Below, piece by piece: positions 35,712 through 44,451 of a stretch of 64,000 nt of DNA (the first letter of the stretch is position 1; each line of letters begins with the position of its first letter). The DNA is from Aureisphaera galaxeae (lineage in GTDB: Bacteria > Bacteroidota > Bacteroidia > Flavobacteriales > Flavobacteriaceae). The notes beneath the pieces were generated by a model. The model ran no database searches. It worked only from the letters and a program-made list of their open reading frames with translations, and was not told the DNA's origin. A program made the translations under genes and the position numbers. The stretch is taken from assembly GCF_028561275.1 (NCBI RefSeq), contig NZ_JAQQTF010000002.1:900812-964811 (forward strand). The letters are read 5' to 3'.

Positions 35712-37055
35712 ATGGAAAACAACAGTATCGCTGTAGGATTGGATATAGGTACCACGAAGATCGTGGCCATGATCGGGCGGAAAAATGAATATGGAAAAAT
35801 GGAGATCCTGGGTATTGGTAAATCCAAGAGCCTTGGGGTACATCGTGGCGTGGTTAATAACATTACCCAGACCATTCAGTCCATTCAGCAGGCCATTCAG
35901 GATGCGGAGACTTCATCAGACATGAAGATAGAGGATGTAGTGGTTGGAATTGCAGGGCAACACATTCGTAGCCTTCAACACAGCGATTACATTACCCGTC
36001 CCGATAGCGAAGTAGTCATTGACGAAGAAGATATAGAGCGCTTGTGCAATCAGGTACACAAACTGGTGATGTTGCCTGGAGAAGAAATCATCCATGTACT
36101 TCCACAAGATTTTAAAGTAGATGGACAGGCAGAAATTAAAGAACCCATTGGGATGTACGGGGGACGATTGGAAGCCAACTTCCATGTAGTGGTAGGACAG
36201 GTTTCTTCCATCAGAAATATTGGGCGCTGTGTAAAAAGCGCCGGAATCAATCTTTCGGGAATCACCTTAGAGCCCTTGGCTTCGGCCAATGCGGTGTTGA
36301 GTCAGGAAGAGAAGGAAGCAGGTGTCGCTCTGATCGATATCGGGGGTGGAACCACCGATTTGGCAATTTTCAAGGATGGTATCATTCGTCATACGGCAGT
36401 GATTCCTTTCGGAGGAAATGTCATTACCGAGGACATTAAAGAAGGTTGTTCTATTATCGAGAAGCAGGCCGAATTATTGAAAATTAAATTCGGTTCCGCA
36501 TGGCCTGGAGAAAACAAAGACAATGAAATTGTTTCTATTCCTGGATTACGTGGTAGGGAGCCTAAAGAAATTACTTTAAAAAACCTTTCCAAAATCATAC
36601 ATGCACGGGTAGTAGAAATCGTTGAGCAGGTGTATTTGGAAATTAAGAATTACGGGCACGAAGAGCAGAAGAAGAAGCTTATTGCGGGGATCGTCCTTAC
36701 GGGAGGAGGTTCGCAATTACGCCATTTAAAGCAGTTGGTAGAATACATTACGGGTATGGATACGCGTGTAGGATACCCCAACGAGCATTTGGCGGGCGAT
36801 AGCGATAGTGAAACGACGAGTCCTATGTATGCTACGGCCGTTGGTTTGGTCATGAACAGTTTGGAGTCCAAGGAGAAAAACATGCAATTGGAGAAAGCGA
36901 AGATGGCGCACGAGACGGTTACATCTACCGAAGAGGTAGAAGAAGAATCCAATAGTGAAGTAAATCAGACTATGGATGAGACCCCTAAAGAGCGGAAACG
37001 CTTTTTCGACAAATGGGCGGAAAAGTTCAAGGAATTTTTGGACAACGCCGAGTAA
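35712..37055 (+). CDS. ftsA: cell division protein FtsA
   Basis: An actin-like ATPase that tethers FtsZ to the membrane. 447 aa. Phosphate 1 motif VGLDIGTTKIVAMIG lies near the N-terminus. The 1C domain follows, then phosphate 2 ALIDIGGGTTDLAIF near 205, and the adenosine motif VLTGGGSQLRHL near 330. The C-terminus carries the expected amphipathic helix after a linker (RKRFFDKWAEKFKEFLDNAE), which would sit on the membrane. 78 bp lie between it and ftsZ. Confidence 0.95.
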   Translation: MENNSIAVGLDIGTTKIVAMIGRKNEYGKMEILGIGKSKSLGVHRGVVNNITQTIQSIQQAIQDAETSSDMKIEDVVVGIAGQHIRSLQHSDYITRPDSEVVIDEEDIERLCNQVHKLVMLPGEEIIHVLPQDFKVDGQAEIKEPIGMYGGRLEANFHVVVGQVSSIRNIGRCVKSAGINLSGITLEPLASANAVLSQEEKEAGVALIDIGGGTTDLAIFKDGIIRHTAVIPFGGNVITEDIKEGCSIIEKQAELLKIKFGSAWPGENKDNEIVSIPGLRGREPKEITLKNLSKIIHARVVEIVEQVYLEIKNYGHEEQKKKLIAGIVLTGGGSQLRHLKQLVEYITGMDTRVGYPNEHLAGDSDSETTSPMYATAVGLVMNSLESKEKNMQLEKAKMAHETVTSTEEVEEESNSEVNQTMDETPKERKRFFDKWAEKFKEFLDNAE

Positions 37056-37092
37056 CAAAGAACAAAAACAATAACTATACAACTAACTAGAT

Positions 37093-37112
37093 AAAATCCC
37101 GAAAAGGATTTT
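37093..37112 (+). other. small hairpin in the ftsA-ftsZ gap
   Basis: AAAATCC and GGATTTT with a 6-base loop, 21 bases before the ftsZ ATG. It lacks a T run, so a leader structure rather than a terminator is more likely. Confidence 0.3.
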
Positions 37113-37132
37113 AACCTCACAAAAAAAAGTAT

Positions 37133-39130
37133 ATGAGCAGTAACGCAGAATTTGATAATATTTCGTTCGATCTGCCCAAGAATCAGTCCAATGTCATCAA
37201 GGTAATTGGTGTAGGAGGTGGTGGTAGCAATGCCATTAACCATATGTTTAGTCAAGGCATAAAAGGGGTGGATTTCGTGATATGCAATACCGATGCTCAA
37301 GCATTGGAGAACAGTCCTGTGCCCATAAAAATCCAATTGGGAGTTTCCCTTACCGAGGGATTAGGAGCTGGAGCCAATCCTTCTATTGGGGAACAGTCTG
37401 CCGTGGAGAGCGTGGAAGACATCAAGAATATGTTGATGACCAATACGAAGATGATCTTCATTACCGCGGGAATGGGCGGTGGAACAGGTACCGGAGCTGC
37501 TCCCATCATTGCCAAAATGGCTAAGGAGCTAAACATCCTTACCGTGGGTATTGTTACTATTCCATTTCAGTTTGAAGGAAAAATAAGAAACGATCAGGCG
37601 CAGATTGGGGTAGAAAAGCTTCGCCAGAATGTCGATTCACTCATTGTTATAAATAACAACAAACTTCGCGAAGTCTACGGAAATCTTGGCTTTAAAGCAG
37701 GTTTCTCTAAGGCAGATGAAGTATTATCGACGGCCGCACGCGGGATTGCAGAAGTAATTACCCATCACTATACGCAGAATATTGACTTGCGTGATGCTAG
37801 AACCGTATTGGCAAACAGTGGAACTGCCATTATGGGAAGTGCTAGTGCAAGTGGAGCCAATAGAGCACAGGAAGGTATCACCAAGGCCTTGGATTCTCCG
37901 TTGTTGAACGATAACAAAATTAAGGGAGCCAAGAACGTATTGTTGTTGATTGTTTCCGGTACTGAGGAAATTACCATCGACGAGATTGGAGAAATCAGTG
38001 ATCACATTCAAACCGAAGCTGGACACAGTGCCAATATCATCATGGGAGTGGGAGAAGATGAGGCGCTGGAAGGTGCGATTTCTATTACCGTGATTGCTAC
38101 TGGATTCAATGCCGAACAGCAAGACGAGATCGTAAATACAGATCCCAAGAAGATCATACATACACTAGAAGACGAGCAAAAGGCGGAGCATGATCTTATG
38201 CCAAAGCCATCAGCAATAGAAGTGCCTGTTCAGGAAAAGAAGGAAGAAGTAATTCGACACACTTTACTTTTTGATGAAGAAGAGGATGAAAAGCCCATGG
38301 CTAAGAAAGTGACTCAGAAGGAACTTCCTTTTGAAGGCTACGTGGAAACTTCAGAATTGATCAAAAACATTGAGGTAGAGTCTACCCTGATCGATATTCA
38401 CTATTTGGCCGAGTTTGAGCAGATTCAGATCAATAAAATTGATGTAAACGATTTTGTGATTGTAACGGCCGATACTGAAGAGCAGGTTACTGAAACGGAA
38501 GCTCCGGTGATTAAAACAGAGGAAAATGAGATTGAAGAGCAGATGCTAATGTTCGACCTCCCCATTAACCCTCAGACTCCATCTGAAAAGCAGCCCATAG
38601 CAGCCGAAGTGCAGTTGGAAGAGGAGGAGCCGGAATTAATGGTAAAACGCATCGAAGATATTGAGGTAAATGACCCTATTGAAGTGGTCCCTGTTACTGA
38701 AGTGACCGAGGAAGGGATTAAACGATACAGTTTGGACGATTATCAAGAAAAAGAAGATGAACTGTTAGGTGCGAAGCCTAATTCCGTCCAAGAGGAGGAA
38801 GTTGTATTCGAAACAAGAACGATAGAAGAGGCTGAAACAGAATCTGATACGGATGAAGCTGCCGATCCATTGAACTCTCCCATTTCGAAATTGCTCAAGG
38901 ATAGAACCGAGGAGCGCAAGCGAAAAATGAAAGAGTTCAACTATAAGTTTAGAAACAGTGCTTCCAAAATAGACGATATAGAAAAACAGCCTGCCTACAA
39001 AAGAGCAGGGATAGAGTTGGAGGATGTGGATTCCAGCGATGCGAATATCTCACGTACGTCTGTAAATACAGATGACGATGATATAGATCTAAGGACCAAT
39101 AACTCCTTCTTGCACGACAATGTAGACTAG
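37133..39130 (+). CDS. ftsZ: cell division GTPase FtsZ with long C-terminal extension
   Basis: Tubulin-like GTPase that forms the Z ring. 665 aa, compared with about 380 in E. coli. The GTPase and T7 domains fill about residues 18-330: VIGVGGGGSNAINHM, NTDAQAL, the signature GGGTGTGAAP near residue 116, and TRNDQAQIGVEKL-like (IRNDQAQIGVEKL). After about residue 335 comes a roughly 320-residue acidic, Glu-rich linker with no obvious fold. The protein then ends in a conserved-looking tail (AYKRAGIELEDVD ... NNSFLHDNVD), which presumably contains the FtsA-binding peptide. Last gene of the dcw cluster; two terminators follow. Confidence 0.96.
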   Translation: MSSNAEFDNISFDLPKNQSNVIKVIGVGGGGSNAINHMFSQGIKGVDFVICNTDAQALENSPVPIKIQLGVSLTEGLGAGANPSIGEQSAVESVEDIKNMLMTNTKMIFITAGMGGGTGTGAAPIIAKMAKELNILTVGIVTIPFQFEGKIRNDQAQIGVEKLRQNVDSLIVINNNKLREVYGNLGFKAGFSKADEVLSTAARGIAEVITHHYTQNIDLRDARTVLANSGTAIMGSASASGANRAQEGITKALDSPLLNDNKIKGAKNVLLLIVSGTEEITIDEIGEISDHIQTEAGHSANIIMGVGEDEALEGAISITVIATGFNAEQQDEIVNTDPKKIIHTLEDEQKAEHDLMPKPSAIEVPVQEKKEEVIRHTLLFDEEEDEKPMAKKVTQKELPFEGYVETSELIKNIEVESTLIDIHYLAEFEQIQINKIDVNDFVIVTADTEEQVTETEAPVIKTEENEIEEQMLMFDLPINPQTPSEKQPIAAEVQLEEEEPELMVKRIEDIEVNDPIEVVPVTEVTEEGIKRYSLDDYQEKEDELLGAKPNSVQEEEVVFETRTIEEAETESDTDEAADPLNSPISKLLKDRTEERKRKMKEFNYKFRNSASKIDDIEKQPAYKRAGIELEDVDSSDANISRTSVNTDDDDIDLRTNNSFLHDNVD

Positions 39131-39163
39131 CGGTTTCACTCCTCAAGACCGCCATGTCTGCGG

Positions 39164-39197
39164 ACCTTTCAGGCGTAACAACTTGGAAGGTTTTTTC
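39164..39197 (+). terminator. first terminator after ftsZ
   Basis: ACCTTTC pairs with GGAAGGT (one G-T) across a 14-base loop, followed by TTTTTT. Confidence 0.6.
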
Positions 39198-39227
39198 TTG
39201 AACATAACCGTTTAGATATAAATTCAC

Positions 39228-39255
39228 AAGCCGAATGCACTCGCATTCGGCTTTT
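39228..39255 (+). terminator. second terminator after ftsZ
   Basis: Perfect 11-base stem AAGCCGAATGC / GCATTCGGCTT with loop ACTC, then T. Confidence 0.75.
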
Positions 39256-39293
39256 AAGTATTAATACGTATGAGAGATGATTTGGTGGCTATT

Positions 39294-39301
39294 TAACTTT
39301 G
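39294..39301 (+). promoter_or_regulatory. -7 box of the metallophosphoesterase gene
   Basis: TAACTTTG fits TAnnTTTG, 28 bases before the ATG. Confidence 0.4.
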
Positions 39302-39329
39302 TAATTGTCTAATAGCTAACTGAATAAAT

Positions 39330-40718
39330 ATGAAAACTCATACCTATATCCTTACCGCTGGTCTGCTCTTGGCCATGGGTCTTATGTATTTTGCTTGCAA
39401 GGAAGAGATAAAATCGGATACTGCCGATGATGAACCTATTTCTGAGGAAGATATAAAAAGGGATACAACCACCAATCCTACCTTCATGACCATTTCAGAC
39501 ATTCATTTGGACGATGCCGTTCCTGAGGTAAGTTATGGTTGTGATACGGGAACCGAATTATGGACTGCAGCTCAGTCTAAGTTCATTTCCTTGGTCAAGA
39601 AGAAGAACCCAGGGTTCATCCTGTATTTAGGAGATTTACCAGTACATCATGGAGATTCTTGTTTAAAAAAGGTAGTGCCTTCCGATTCTATTTCGGACAA
39701 AATTCATGGAGATATAGGCCAGGTATTGGCTGGATTACGCACCATAGCCGATTCTACCAATGTTCCTTTGCTCTATCTACCTGGAAATAATGATGGCTAC
39801 GGCGGGGATTATGCTTCCTTTTCATACATAAAAGCAAACGATACTATTACACCTTTTACCCTAGACACGCTTGGAACCAAGGATTGGCCCATTATTAAAG
39901 GGACAAAGCCGGATTCCTACTTTCAAAGAGAAGGCAATGCTACGTTGGGGTATTATGCTGCCTATCCGTTAGGGAAGGATACGACCCGTACAGCCAATTT
40001 AAAAGTATTGATGTTAAATACGGTCATTCTTTCGGCACGCTATGTGAGTGATGACAACATAAATATTTATACTGCGGCTCAGGATCAGTTTGACTGGATG
40101 GGGAAACAATTGGCCAAGGCAAAAGCCAATAAAGAAAAGGTCATTTTAGGAATGCATATACCTCCTGGGCTTGACGGCTATTCTGGAACGGATATGTTTT
40201 GGCGTAATAGTCCTGCCGACACTCTCAAGAATGGACATACCTATGTGAATGAATTTGTGACTTTGGTAGATGCCCATAAAGATGAGATTACGGGGATATT
40301 GACCAGCCACACCCATATGGATGAGTTGAAACGAGTATTCAACAAGAATAATGAACTGATAGAGTTGTGTATTTCTACCCCAGGGATTACTGTAAATCAC
40401 GGTAACAATCCTGGAATGAAGGTGTTTGAGTACGATACAAACAGCTACGAACTACTCGACTATACCACTTCCTATGCTCAAAGTGATCAAGGGACGTTCA
40501 CATTCGATAATTCGCAGACATATACCTTTAATTCCACCTACGGAGGTTGTAGTGGGGCGAAAACCATGCTGGAATGTATTTCCAGCATTAGCTCGGATCC
40601 TACTACTGCTGGAAGAAAGGCCGTTGTGGATCTTATGGAAGAGAACTATAATGTTCGGCACAATGTACCCGCTACCTATAATTATCCCATAGGGTTGGAT
40701 GTACTTCCCAATATGTAA
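39330..40718 (+). CDS. metallophosphoesterase lipoprotein (acid sphingomyelinase-like)
   Basis: An exported phosphoesterase of 462 aa. Signal peptide with a lipobox-like end FAC (Cys23). The calcineurin-like metal site is complete: TISDIHLD near residue 52, YLGDLPVHH near 95, PGNNDGYGGD near 150, LGMHIPPG near 275 and LTSHTHMDEL near 330. The distance between blocks and the separate C-terminal region resemble secreted acid sphingomyelinase-type phosphodiesterases. The substrate (phospholipid, nucleotide or other) cannot be told from the sequence. Monocistronic between ftsZ and yqeY. Confidence 0.82.
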   Translation: MKTHTYILTAGLLLAMGLMYFACKEEIKSDTADDEPISEEDIKRDTTTNPTFMTISDIHLDDAVPEVSYGCDTGTELWTAAQSKFISLVKKKNPGFILYLGDLPVHHGDSCLKKVVPSDSISDKIHGDIGQVLAGLRTIADSTNVPLLYLPGNNDGYGGDYASFSYIKANDTITPFTLDTLGTKDWPIIKGTKPDSYFQREGNATLGYYAAYPLGKDTTRTANLKVLMLNTVILSARYVSDDNINIYTAAQDQFDWMGKQLAKAKANKEKVILGMHIPPGLDGYSGTDMFWRNSPADTLKNGHTYVNEFVTLVDAHKDEITGILTSHTHMDELKRVFNKNNELIELCISTPGITVNHGNNPGMKVFEYDTNSYELLDYTTSYAQSDQGTFTFDNSQTYTFNSTYGGCSGAKTMLECISSISSDPTTAGRKAVVDLMEENYNVRHNVPATYNYPIGLDVLPNM

Positions 40719-40757
40719 GGATTCTTGTCTTTCGAAACCTTTTAATTGAAAGGTTTA

Positions 40758-40788
40758 TTGATTATCTTCGCGGTCTGTTTTAATTTTG
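40758..40788 (+). promoter_or_regulatory. promoter of yqeY
   Basis: TTG at 40758-40760, 20-base spacer, TAATTTTG at 40781-40788. The -7 box ends 4 bases before the ATG, so the transcript would be nearly leaderless. Confidence 0.5.
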
Positions 40789-40792
40789 CGAT

Positions 40793-41242
40793 ATGAGTTT
40801 ACAGAAGCAGATTATGGAGGCCATGAAAACGGCCATGAAGGAAAAAAATACCACGGCATTGGAAGCATTGCGCGCGGTAAAAAGTGCATTGCTATTGGCT
40901 CAAACTGAAAAAGGAGCCAAGGAAGAACTTTCTGAAGATCAAGAAATTAAACTATTGCAGAAACTGGTGAAGCAACGTAAGGATAGTGCAGCTATTTTTA
41001 CGGAGCAAGGTCGCGATGATTTGGCCGAACCAGAAATTGCACAAGCTGCCATTATCGAGGAATTTTTACCCGAGCAAATGAGCGAGGAGGAAGTTACCAA
41101 GGTTGTTGATGCTATTATAGCTGAAACTGGAGCTTCTTCTATGAAGGATATGGGAAAGGTGATGGGTATGGCCAATGGACAGCTTAAAGGTAGGGCAGAT
41201 GGAAAAACCATCTCCACCATCGTAAAACAAAGACTCGCATAA
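40793..41242 (+). CDS. YqeY-family (GatB C-terminal-like) protein
   Basis: 149-aa cytoplasmic protein made only of the YqeY/GatB C-terminal domain. This is the tRNA-contacting part of the Asp/Glu-tRNA amidotransferase B subunit, here as a free protein of unknown role. Visible: QIMEAMKTAMKEKNTTALEALRAVKSALL (cited only in part as AMKEKNTTALEALR), KLVKQRKDSAAIF, EFLPEQMSEEEV and the glycine-rich end GKVMGMANGQLKGRADG. Full length for the family. It ends 5 bases before tRNA-Arg. Confidence 0.93.
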   Translation: MSLQKQIMEAMKTAMKEKNTTALEALRAVKSALLLAQTEKGAKEELSEDQEIKLLQKLVKQRKDSAAIFTEQGRDDLAEPEIAQAAIIEEFLPEQMSEEEVTKVVDAIIAETGASSMKDMGKVMGMANGQLKGRADGKTISTIVKQRLA

Positions 41243-41247
41243 GCGAA

Positions 41248-41321
41248 GGCCCCGTAGTTCAACTGGATAGAATATCAGATTTCGGCTCTGAGGGTTGGGG
41301 GTTCGAATCCTCCCGGGGTCA
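41248..41321 (+). tRNA. tRNA-Arg (anticodon TCG)
   Basis: A 74-nt cloverleaf folds completely. Acceptor GGCCCCG/CGGGGTC has one G-T pair, the D stem is GTTC/GAAT, and the anticodon stem is TCAGA/TCTGA with loop TTTCGGC (34-36 = TCG). The T arm is GGGGG-TTCGAAT-CCTCC with one G-T, and the discriminator is A. CCA is not encoded. It reads CGA/CGG arginine codons. A terminator follows. Confidence 0.95.
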
Positions 41322-41332
41322 CTACGAGCACT

Positions 41333-41363
41333 AAGTCTTGCAACGAAAGTTGCAGGACTTTTT
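41333..41363 (+). terminator. terminator of tRNA-Arg
   Basis: AAGTCTTGCAAC GAAA GTTGCAGGACTT (one T-G pair), then TTT. Confidence 0.8.
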
Positions 41364-41376
41364 GTTTCCGAAGAAA

Positions 41377-41584
41377 CCGAAGCTTGCTTCAAGGTTTGTG
41401 AGGGAGCAAAAAGTGCAGTGCCATTGGCATTGCAGACTTAGTATTCGCAAAGGCGAGCATTATGAGGATCATGCAATAATCCGAAGCTTGCTTCAAGGTT
41501 TGTGAGGGAGCAAAAAGTGCAATGCAGGGGCATTGCTGACTTGGTATTCGCAAAGGCGAGCCCAATGAGGATCACGACGTAATC
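41377..41584 (+). repeat. two tandem 104-bp repeats with conserved hairpins behind tRNA-Arg
   Basis: Copy 1 starts at 41377 and copy 2 at 41481, each opening CCGAAGCTTGCTTCAAGG. Each unit contains three short hairpins: GAAGC-TT-GCTTC, a second stem (GCAGTGCC/GGCATTGC in copy 1, GCAATGC/GCATTGC in copy 2) and TCGC-AAAG-GCGA. The second stem differs between copies but keeps pairing, which hints at a structured RNA. Together with the terminator before it and that at 41565-41593, this accounts for most of the 372-base gene-free stretch 41322-41693. No open reading frame is supported there. Confidence 0.75.
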
Positions 41585-41593
41585 CTCATTTTT
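41565..41593 (+). terminator. terminator at the end of the 104-bp repeats
   Basis: ATGAGGAT / ATCCTCAT, 8 perfect pairs with a 9-base loop, then TTTTT. In copy 1 the corresponding place has only a 4-base stem. Confidence 0.6.
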
Positions 41594-41693
41594 CAAAATA
41601 AGTATATTTTTTATATTTCGGTTAGAAATAGAAACACTGATACATTTCTTATAAACTGATTGATTAAAAAATTAAAGAAACAGGAATCTATAA

Positions 41694-42059
41694 ATGGTTG
41701 TAGAAAATAAAACGTCCTACAATGACGCATTTTGGAGTTACCTCAATCATCAACTTAAAGTTGAATTCGCTCGTACTAAATATAGCTATCGTTGGATGTA
41801 CCCCATAGAAATTTCAATTGATTCACTCTTCAAAAAAAGAAAAACCAACGAGAAAGTTACTATTAACGCTAGAGTTTTGTTCGAAGAAGATGGAGATGAA
41901 AAGGAATATTTAGGAAAATTAACTTTGGGAAGTTACTCTCGCAAGGCATACACAAATGTAAAAGGCATTGACTTGACTAAATGCTATCCGAAATCGGACT
42001 TTTCGGAATGGGTCAAAATGGATGAATTAAATAATGTAGTCGAAATATATCTGAAATAA
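41694..42059 (+). CDS. orphan hypothetical protein
   Basis: 121 aa, not recognised. No signal peptide or membrane segment. It starts VVENKTSYNDAFWSYLNHQL and has KKRKTNEKVTINARVLFEEDGDE in the middle, part of an alternating beta-like pattern, ending EWVKMDELNNVVEIYLK. It is more AT-rich than its neighbours and lies just behind the repeats following tRNA-Arg, where acquired genes often sit. A gene of similar character follows after 50 bp. No Shine-Dalgarno or TAnnTTTG box is evident. Confidence 0.55.
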   Translation: MVVENKTSYNDAFWSYLNHQLKVEFARTKYSYRWMYPIEISIDSLFKKRKTNEKVTINARVLFEEDGDEKEYLGKLTLGSYSRKAYTNVKGIDLTKCYPKSDFSEWVKMDELNNVVEIYLK

Positions 42060-42109
42060 GCAAATTCAATATTGCGATTATATACATGCGCAGTTAGCCA
42101 AAAAACTCT

Positions 42110-42766
42110 ATGGGATTAGACATAACACATTATAAAGCTACTTTAGAAAAGGCAGAAGATTACACGCTATTCTATATAGGACAAGGTATTTATGGAGAGA
42201 CAGGGGGCGTTATTCGAGAAAAATTTGAAGGCTTTAATGTTGATTTCAATCACTTCAGTAAATACATACAGGAGATTGATTTTCCTACAGAAATAGAAAG
42301 TGTGGTCATTGTAAAAGGGAATGAAAACTTAAAAGAAGTACAAGAACATTTTCGGTCTACAGAACGCATCTTTTTGGTTCGGGAAAATGAAGAACAACTT
42401 CAAAAAACCTTGAGTGATTTTGAAAGAAATAGAGGGTATGAGAACCTAAAGAAGTGTTTCGAGGATATCGATTATATGGATTGGATCATTCTTAGATACT
42501 ACACTGTTGAAAAAAAGGAGGGATTCTACTTTAAAAGTGTGGGGGAACAGCGAAAAGGGATGAATGGGAAATTTTACCAGAAATTCTGCAAAGGAAATCA
42601 GCACATGTTTGCACATAAAAGCGACTTCGATTATGCGCTAACATGCGTAGACCATTATTGGGAAGGGGATAGTAAGGAACGTGTAAGACAGAGGAAAGAA
42701 GAATTCAAAAAATATTTTGTTGACAATTTTGAGTCTGGAGCTAGCTTTATGTTTGTTTCCTATTAA
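42110..42766 (+). CDS. orphan hypothetical protein (MGLDITHYK start)
   Basis: 218 aa, soluble, rich in charged and aromatic residues. The N-terminal MGLDITHYK resembles the opening of several uncharacterised bacterial protein families found in accessory regions. Further segments are LFYIGQGIYGETGG, IVKGNENLKEVQEHF, DYMDWIILRYYTVEKKEGFYFKS (cited as MDWIILRYYTVEKK) and the C-terminal FVDNFESGASFMFVSY. No catalytic motif is visible. It may form a pair with the gene at 41694. Both are candidates for recent acquisition next to tRNA-Arg. Confidence 0.6.
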   Translation: MGLDITHYKATLEKAEDYTLFYIGQGIYGETGGVIREKFEGFNVDFNHFSKYIQEIDFPTEIESVVIVKGNENLKEVQEHFRSTERIFLVRENEEQLQKTLSDFERNRGYENLKKCFEDIDYMDWIILRYYTVEKKEGFYFKSVGEQRKGMNGKFYQKFCKGNQHMFAHKSDFDYALTCVDHYWEGDSKERVRQRKEEFKKYFVDNFESGASFMFVSY

Positions 42767-42816
42767 AGAAATAAAACCGATCTTTAGTATCCAATTCCCG
42801 AGAGCCAAACATCTTA

Positions 42817-43356
42817 ATGAACAATCTAGAATACATATTGAGTCTCGATCCCTATGCCAAAACAAAACAGTTTAAAAAAGGCGAAATTATTCAACGGGAA
42901 GGAGACATCAATGCCTCCACTCACTACGTAAAGAAAGGTCTGCTAAGGAGCTATACTATAGACAGTAAAGGGAAGGAGCACATTTTTATGTTTGCTCCAG
43001 AAGAATGGATCGTGGCCGATATCGAATCCCAGGAATTCAATAAACCTGTGGAGTTGTATATCGATTGTTTGGAAGACTCTGAAGTGATCGTTTTCGACAA
43101 GGATTGTTTTTTCAAAGGAGATTTGTCCAAAGAAGAAATTCATAAAAACACCGTGCTTTTGTATCGAAGAATGGCAGTGCTACAACGTAGGGTCCTCATG
43201 TTGATGAGTTCCCCTGCCATAGACCGATATGAATACTTCTTGAAAACCTATCCTAATTTACCGCATCGCATTCCACAACACATGATCGCTACCTACTTAG
43301 GAATTACTCCCCAGGCCCTGAGTACGATACGAGGAAAAATAGCGAAGCCCAATTAG
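42817..43356 (+). CDS. Crp/Fnr-family transcriptional regulator
   Basis: 179 aa. The N-terminal cyclic-nucleotide-binding-like beta-roll (about 10-110) has FKKGEIIQREGDINASTHYV and GLLRSYTIDSKGKEHIFMF. It lacks the cAMP-binding Arg-Ser pair of CRP as far as can be seen. The dimer helix lies at about 115-140 and the C-terminal HTH is short (RIPQHMIATYLGITPQALSTIRGKI, core MIATYLGITPQALSTIRG). This compact type is common in flavobacteria; ligands are usually unknown. It is followed by pirin and DUF5996 genes in the same direction, 74 bp away. Confidence 0.88.
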   Translation: MNNLEYILSLDPYAKTKQFKKGEIIQREGDINASTHYVKKGLLRSYTIDSKGKEHIFMFAPEEWIVADIESQEFNKPVELYIDCLEDSEVIVFDKDCFFKGDLSKEEIHKNTVLLYRRMAVLQRRVLMLMSSPAIDRYEYFLKTYPNLPHRIPQHMIATYLGITPQALSTIRGKIAKPN

Positions 43357-43430
43357 CTCATTTAATTAATCTAGATGAATGCGTAGTAAAAAATAAGTGC
43401 CGAAATTTGATCTTGTAAAATTTCACACTT

Positions 43431-44444
43431 ATGAAGAAACTATTGAATATAGAACCGTTGGGCTTTCCCTGGAAAACCCAAGATCCGTTTTTGTTTTGTG
43501 CCTATCATCGGGATGAATACCCAGAGGGCAACGAGAACATGGGCGTGGATTTCGACATGTTGAGAGGAAGAAATGTAGGTCAGGATTTTATGCTCAAGGA
43601 TGGATGGCGTATGTATCACGGAACCAATGTTCCCGGTTTTCCGTACCATCCACATCGCGGGTTTGAAACTATTACCATTAATAAAGAAGGAGTAGTAGAT
43701 CATTCCGACTCCATGGGAGCGGCTGGCCGGTTTATGGGAGGCGATGTGCAATGGATGACCGCTGGAAGGGGCGTGCAGCATTCCGAAATGTTTCCGTTAA
43801 TCAATGATGTCGAGGGCAATCCCCTTGAGATTTTTCAGATATGGCTCAATTTGCCCAAAGTTTCCAAAATGGTAGATCCCCATTTCAAAATGTTATGGAG
43901 AGAGGACATTCCTATCCTTCAACAGAAGGACGAAAATGGGAAGGTTACTACCATCGACCTTATCGCTGGAACTTTAGGTAATAACAAAGCTTTGGATCCT
44001 ACCCCAAATTCATGGGCCTCCAACCCAGAGAATGCGGTGGGCGTGTATACTGTGAAGATGGAGGCGGGAGCCACCTGGACCCTGCCTAAAACAAGTGCAG
44101 AAGCCAGTAGAAGCCTATTCTATTACAAAGGAGATACGATCGAGATAGAAGGCCAGAAAATAGGCTCCGGTCATCTTTTGGAGGCTGTTTCCCATGAAGA
44201 CATCATGATTCAAAATGGAAAAGGAGCATCTTACTTCCTGATTCTTGAAGGAAAGCCCATTAATGAGCCCGTGGTAAAGCATGGCCCTTTTGTGATGAAT
44301 ACCGAGGAAGAGATTTACGAAACCATGAAGGAGTATGGCAAAACCCAATTTGGTGGATGGCCTTGGGCCGAAGTCGAAGCGGTACACGCCAAAGACAAAG
44401 GCAGATTTGCCCTGCATAGTAACGGAGTAGAAGAAATTAAATAA
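43431..44444 (+). CDS. pirin-family bicupin protein
   Basis: 337 aa, cytosolic. The N-terminal cupin carries the pirin metal site in PYHPHRGFETITINKEG (two His and Glu) and DVQWMTAGRGVQHSEM (Gln/His, Glu). The second cupin (about 190-300) is degenerate in metal ligands. Pirins include quercetinases and redox regulators, so the reaction is uncertain. An N-terminal addition (about 40 residues, LLNIEPLGFPWKTQDPFLFC) is longer than in the short pirins. Followed after 7 bp by the DUF5996 gene, probably one operon. Confidence 0.9.
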   Translation: MKKLLNIEPLGFPWKTQDPFLFCAYHRDEYPEGNENMGVDFDMLRGRNVGQDFMLKDGWRMYHGTNVPGFPYHPHRGFETITINKEGVVDHSDSMGAAGRFMGGDVQWMTAGRGVQHSEMFPLINDVEGNPLEIFQIWLNLPKVSKMVDPHFKMLWREDIPILQQKDENGKVTTIDLIAGTLGNNKALDPTPNSWASNPENAVGVYTVKMEAGATWTLPKTSAEASRSLFYYKGDTIEIEGQKIGSGHLLEAVSHEDIMIQNGKGASYFLILEGKPINEPVVKHGPFVMNTEEEIYETMKEYGKTQFGGWPWAEVEAVHAKDKGRFALHSNGVEEIK

Positions 44445-44451
44445 ATATAAA

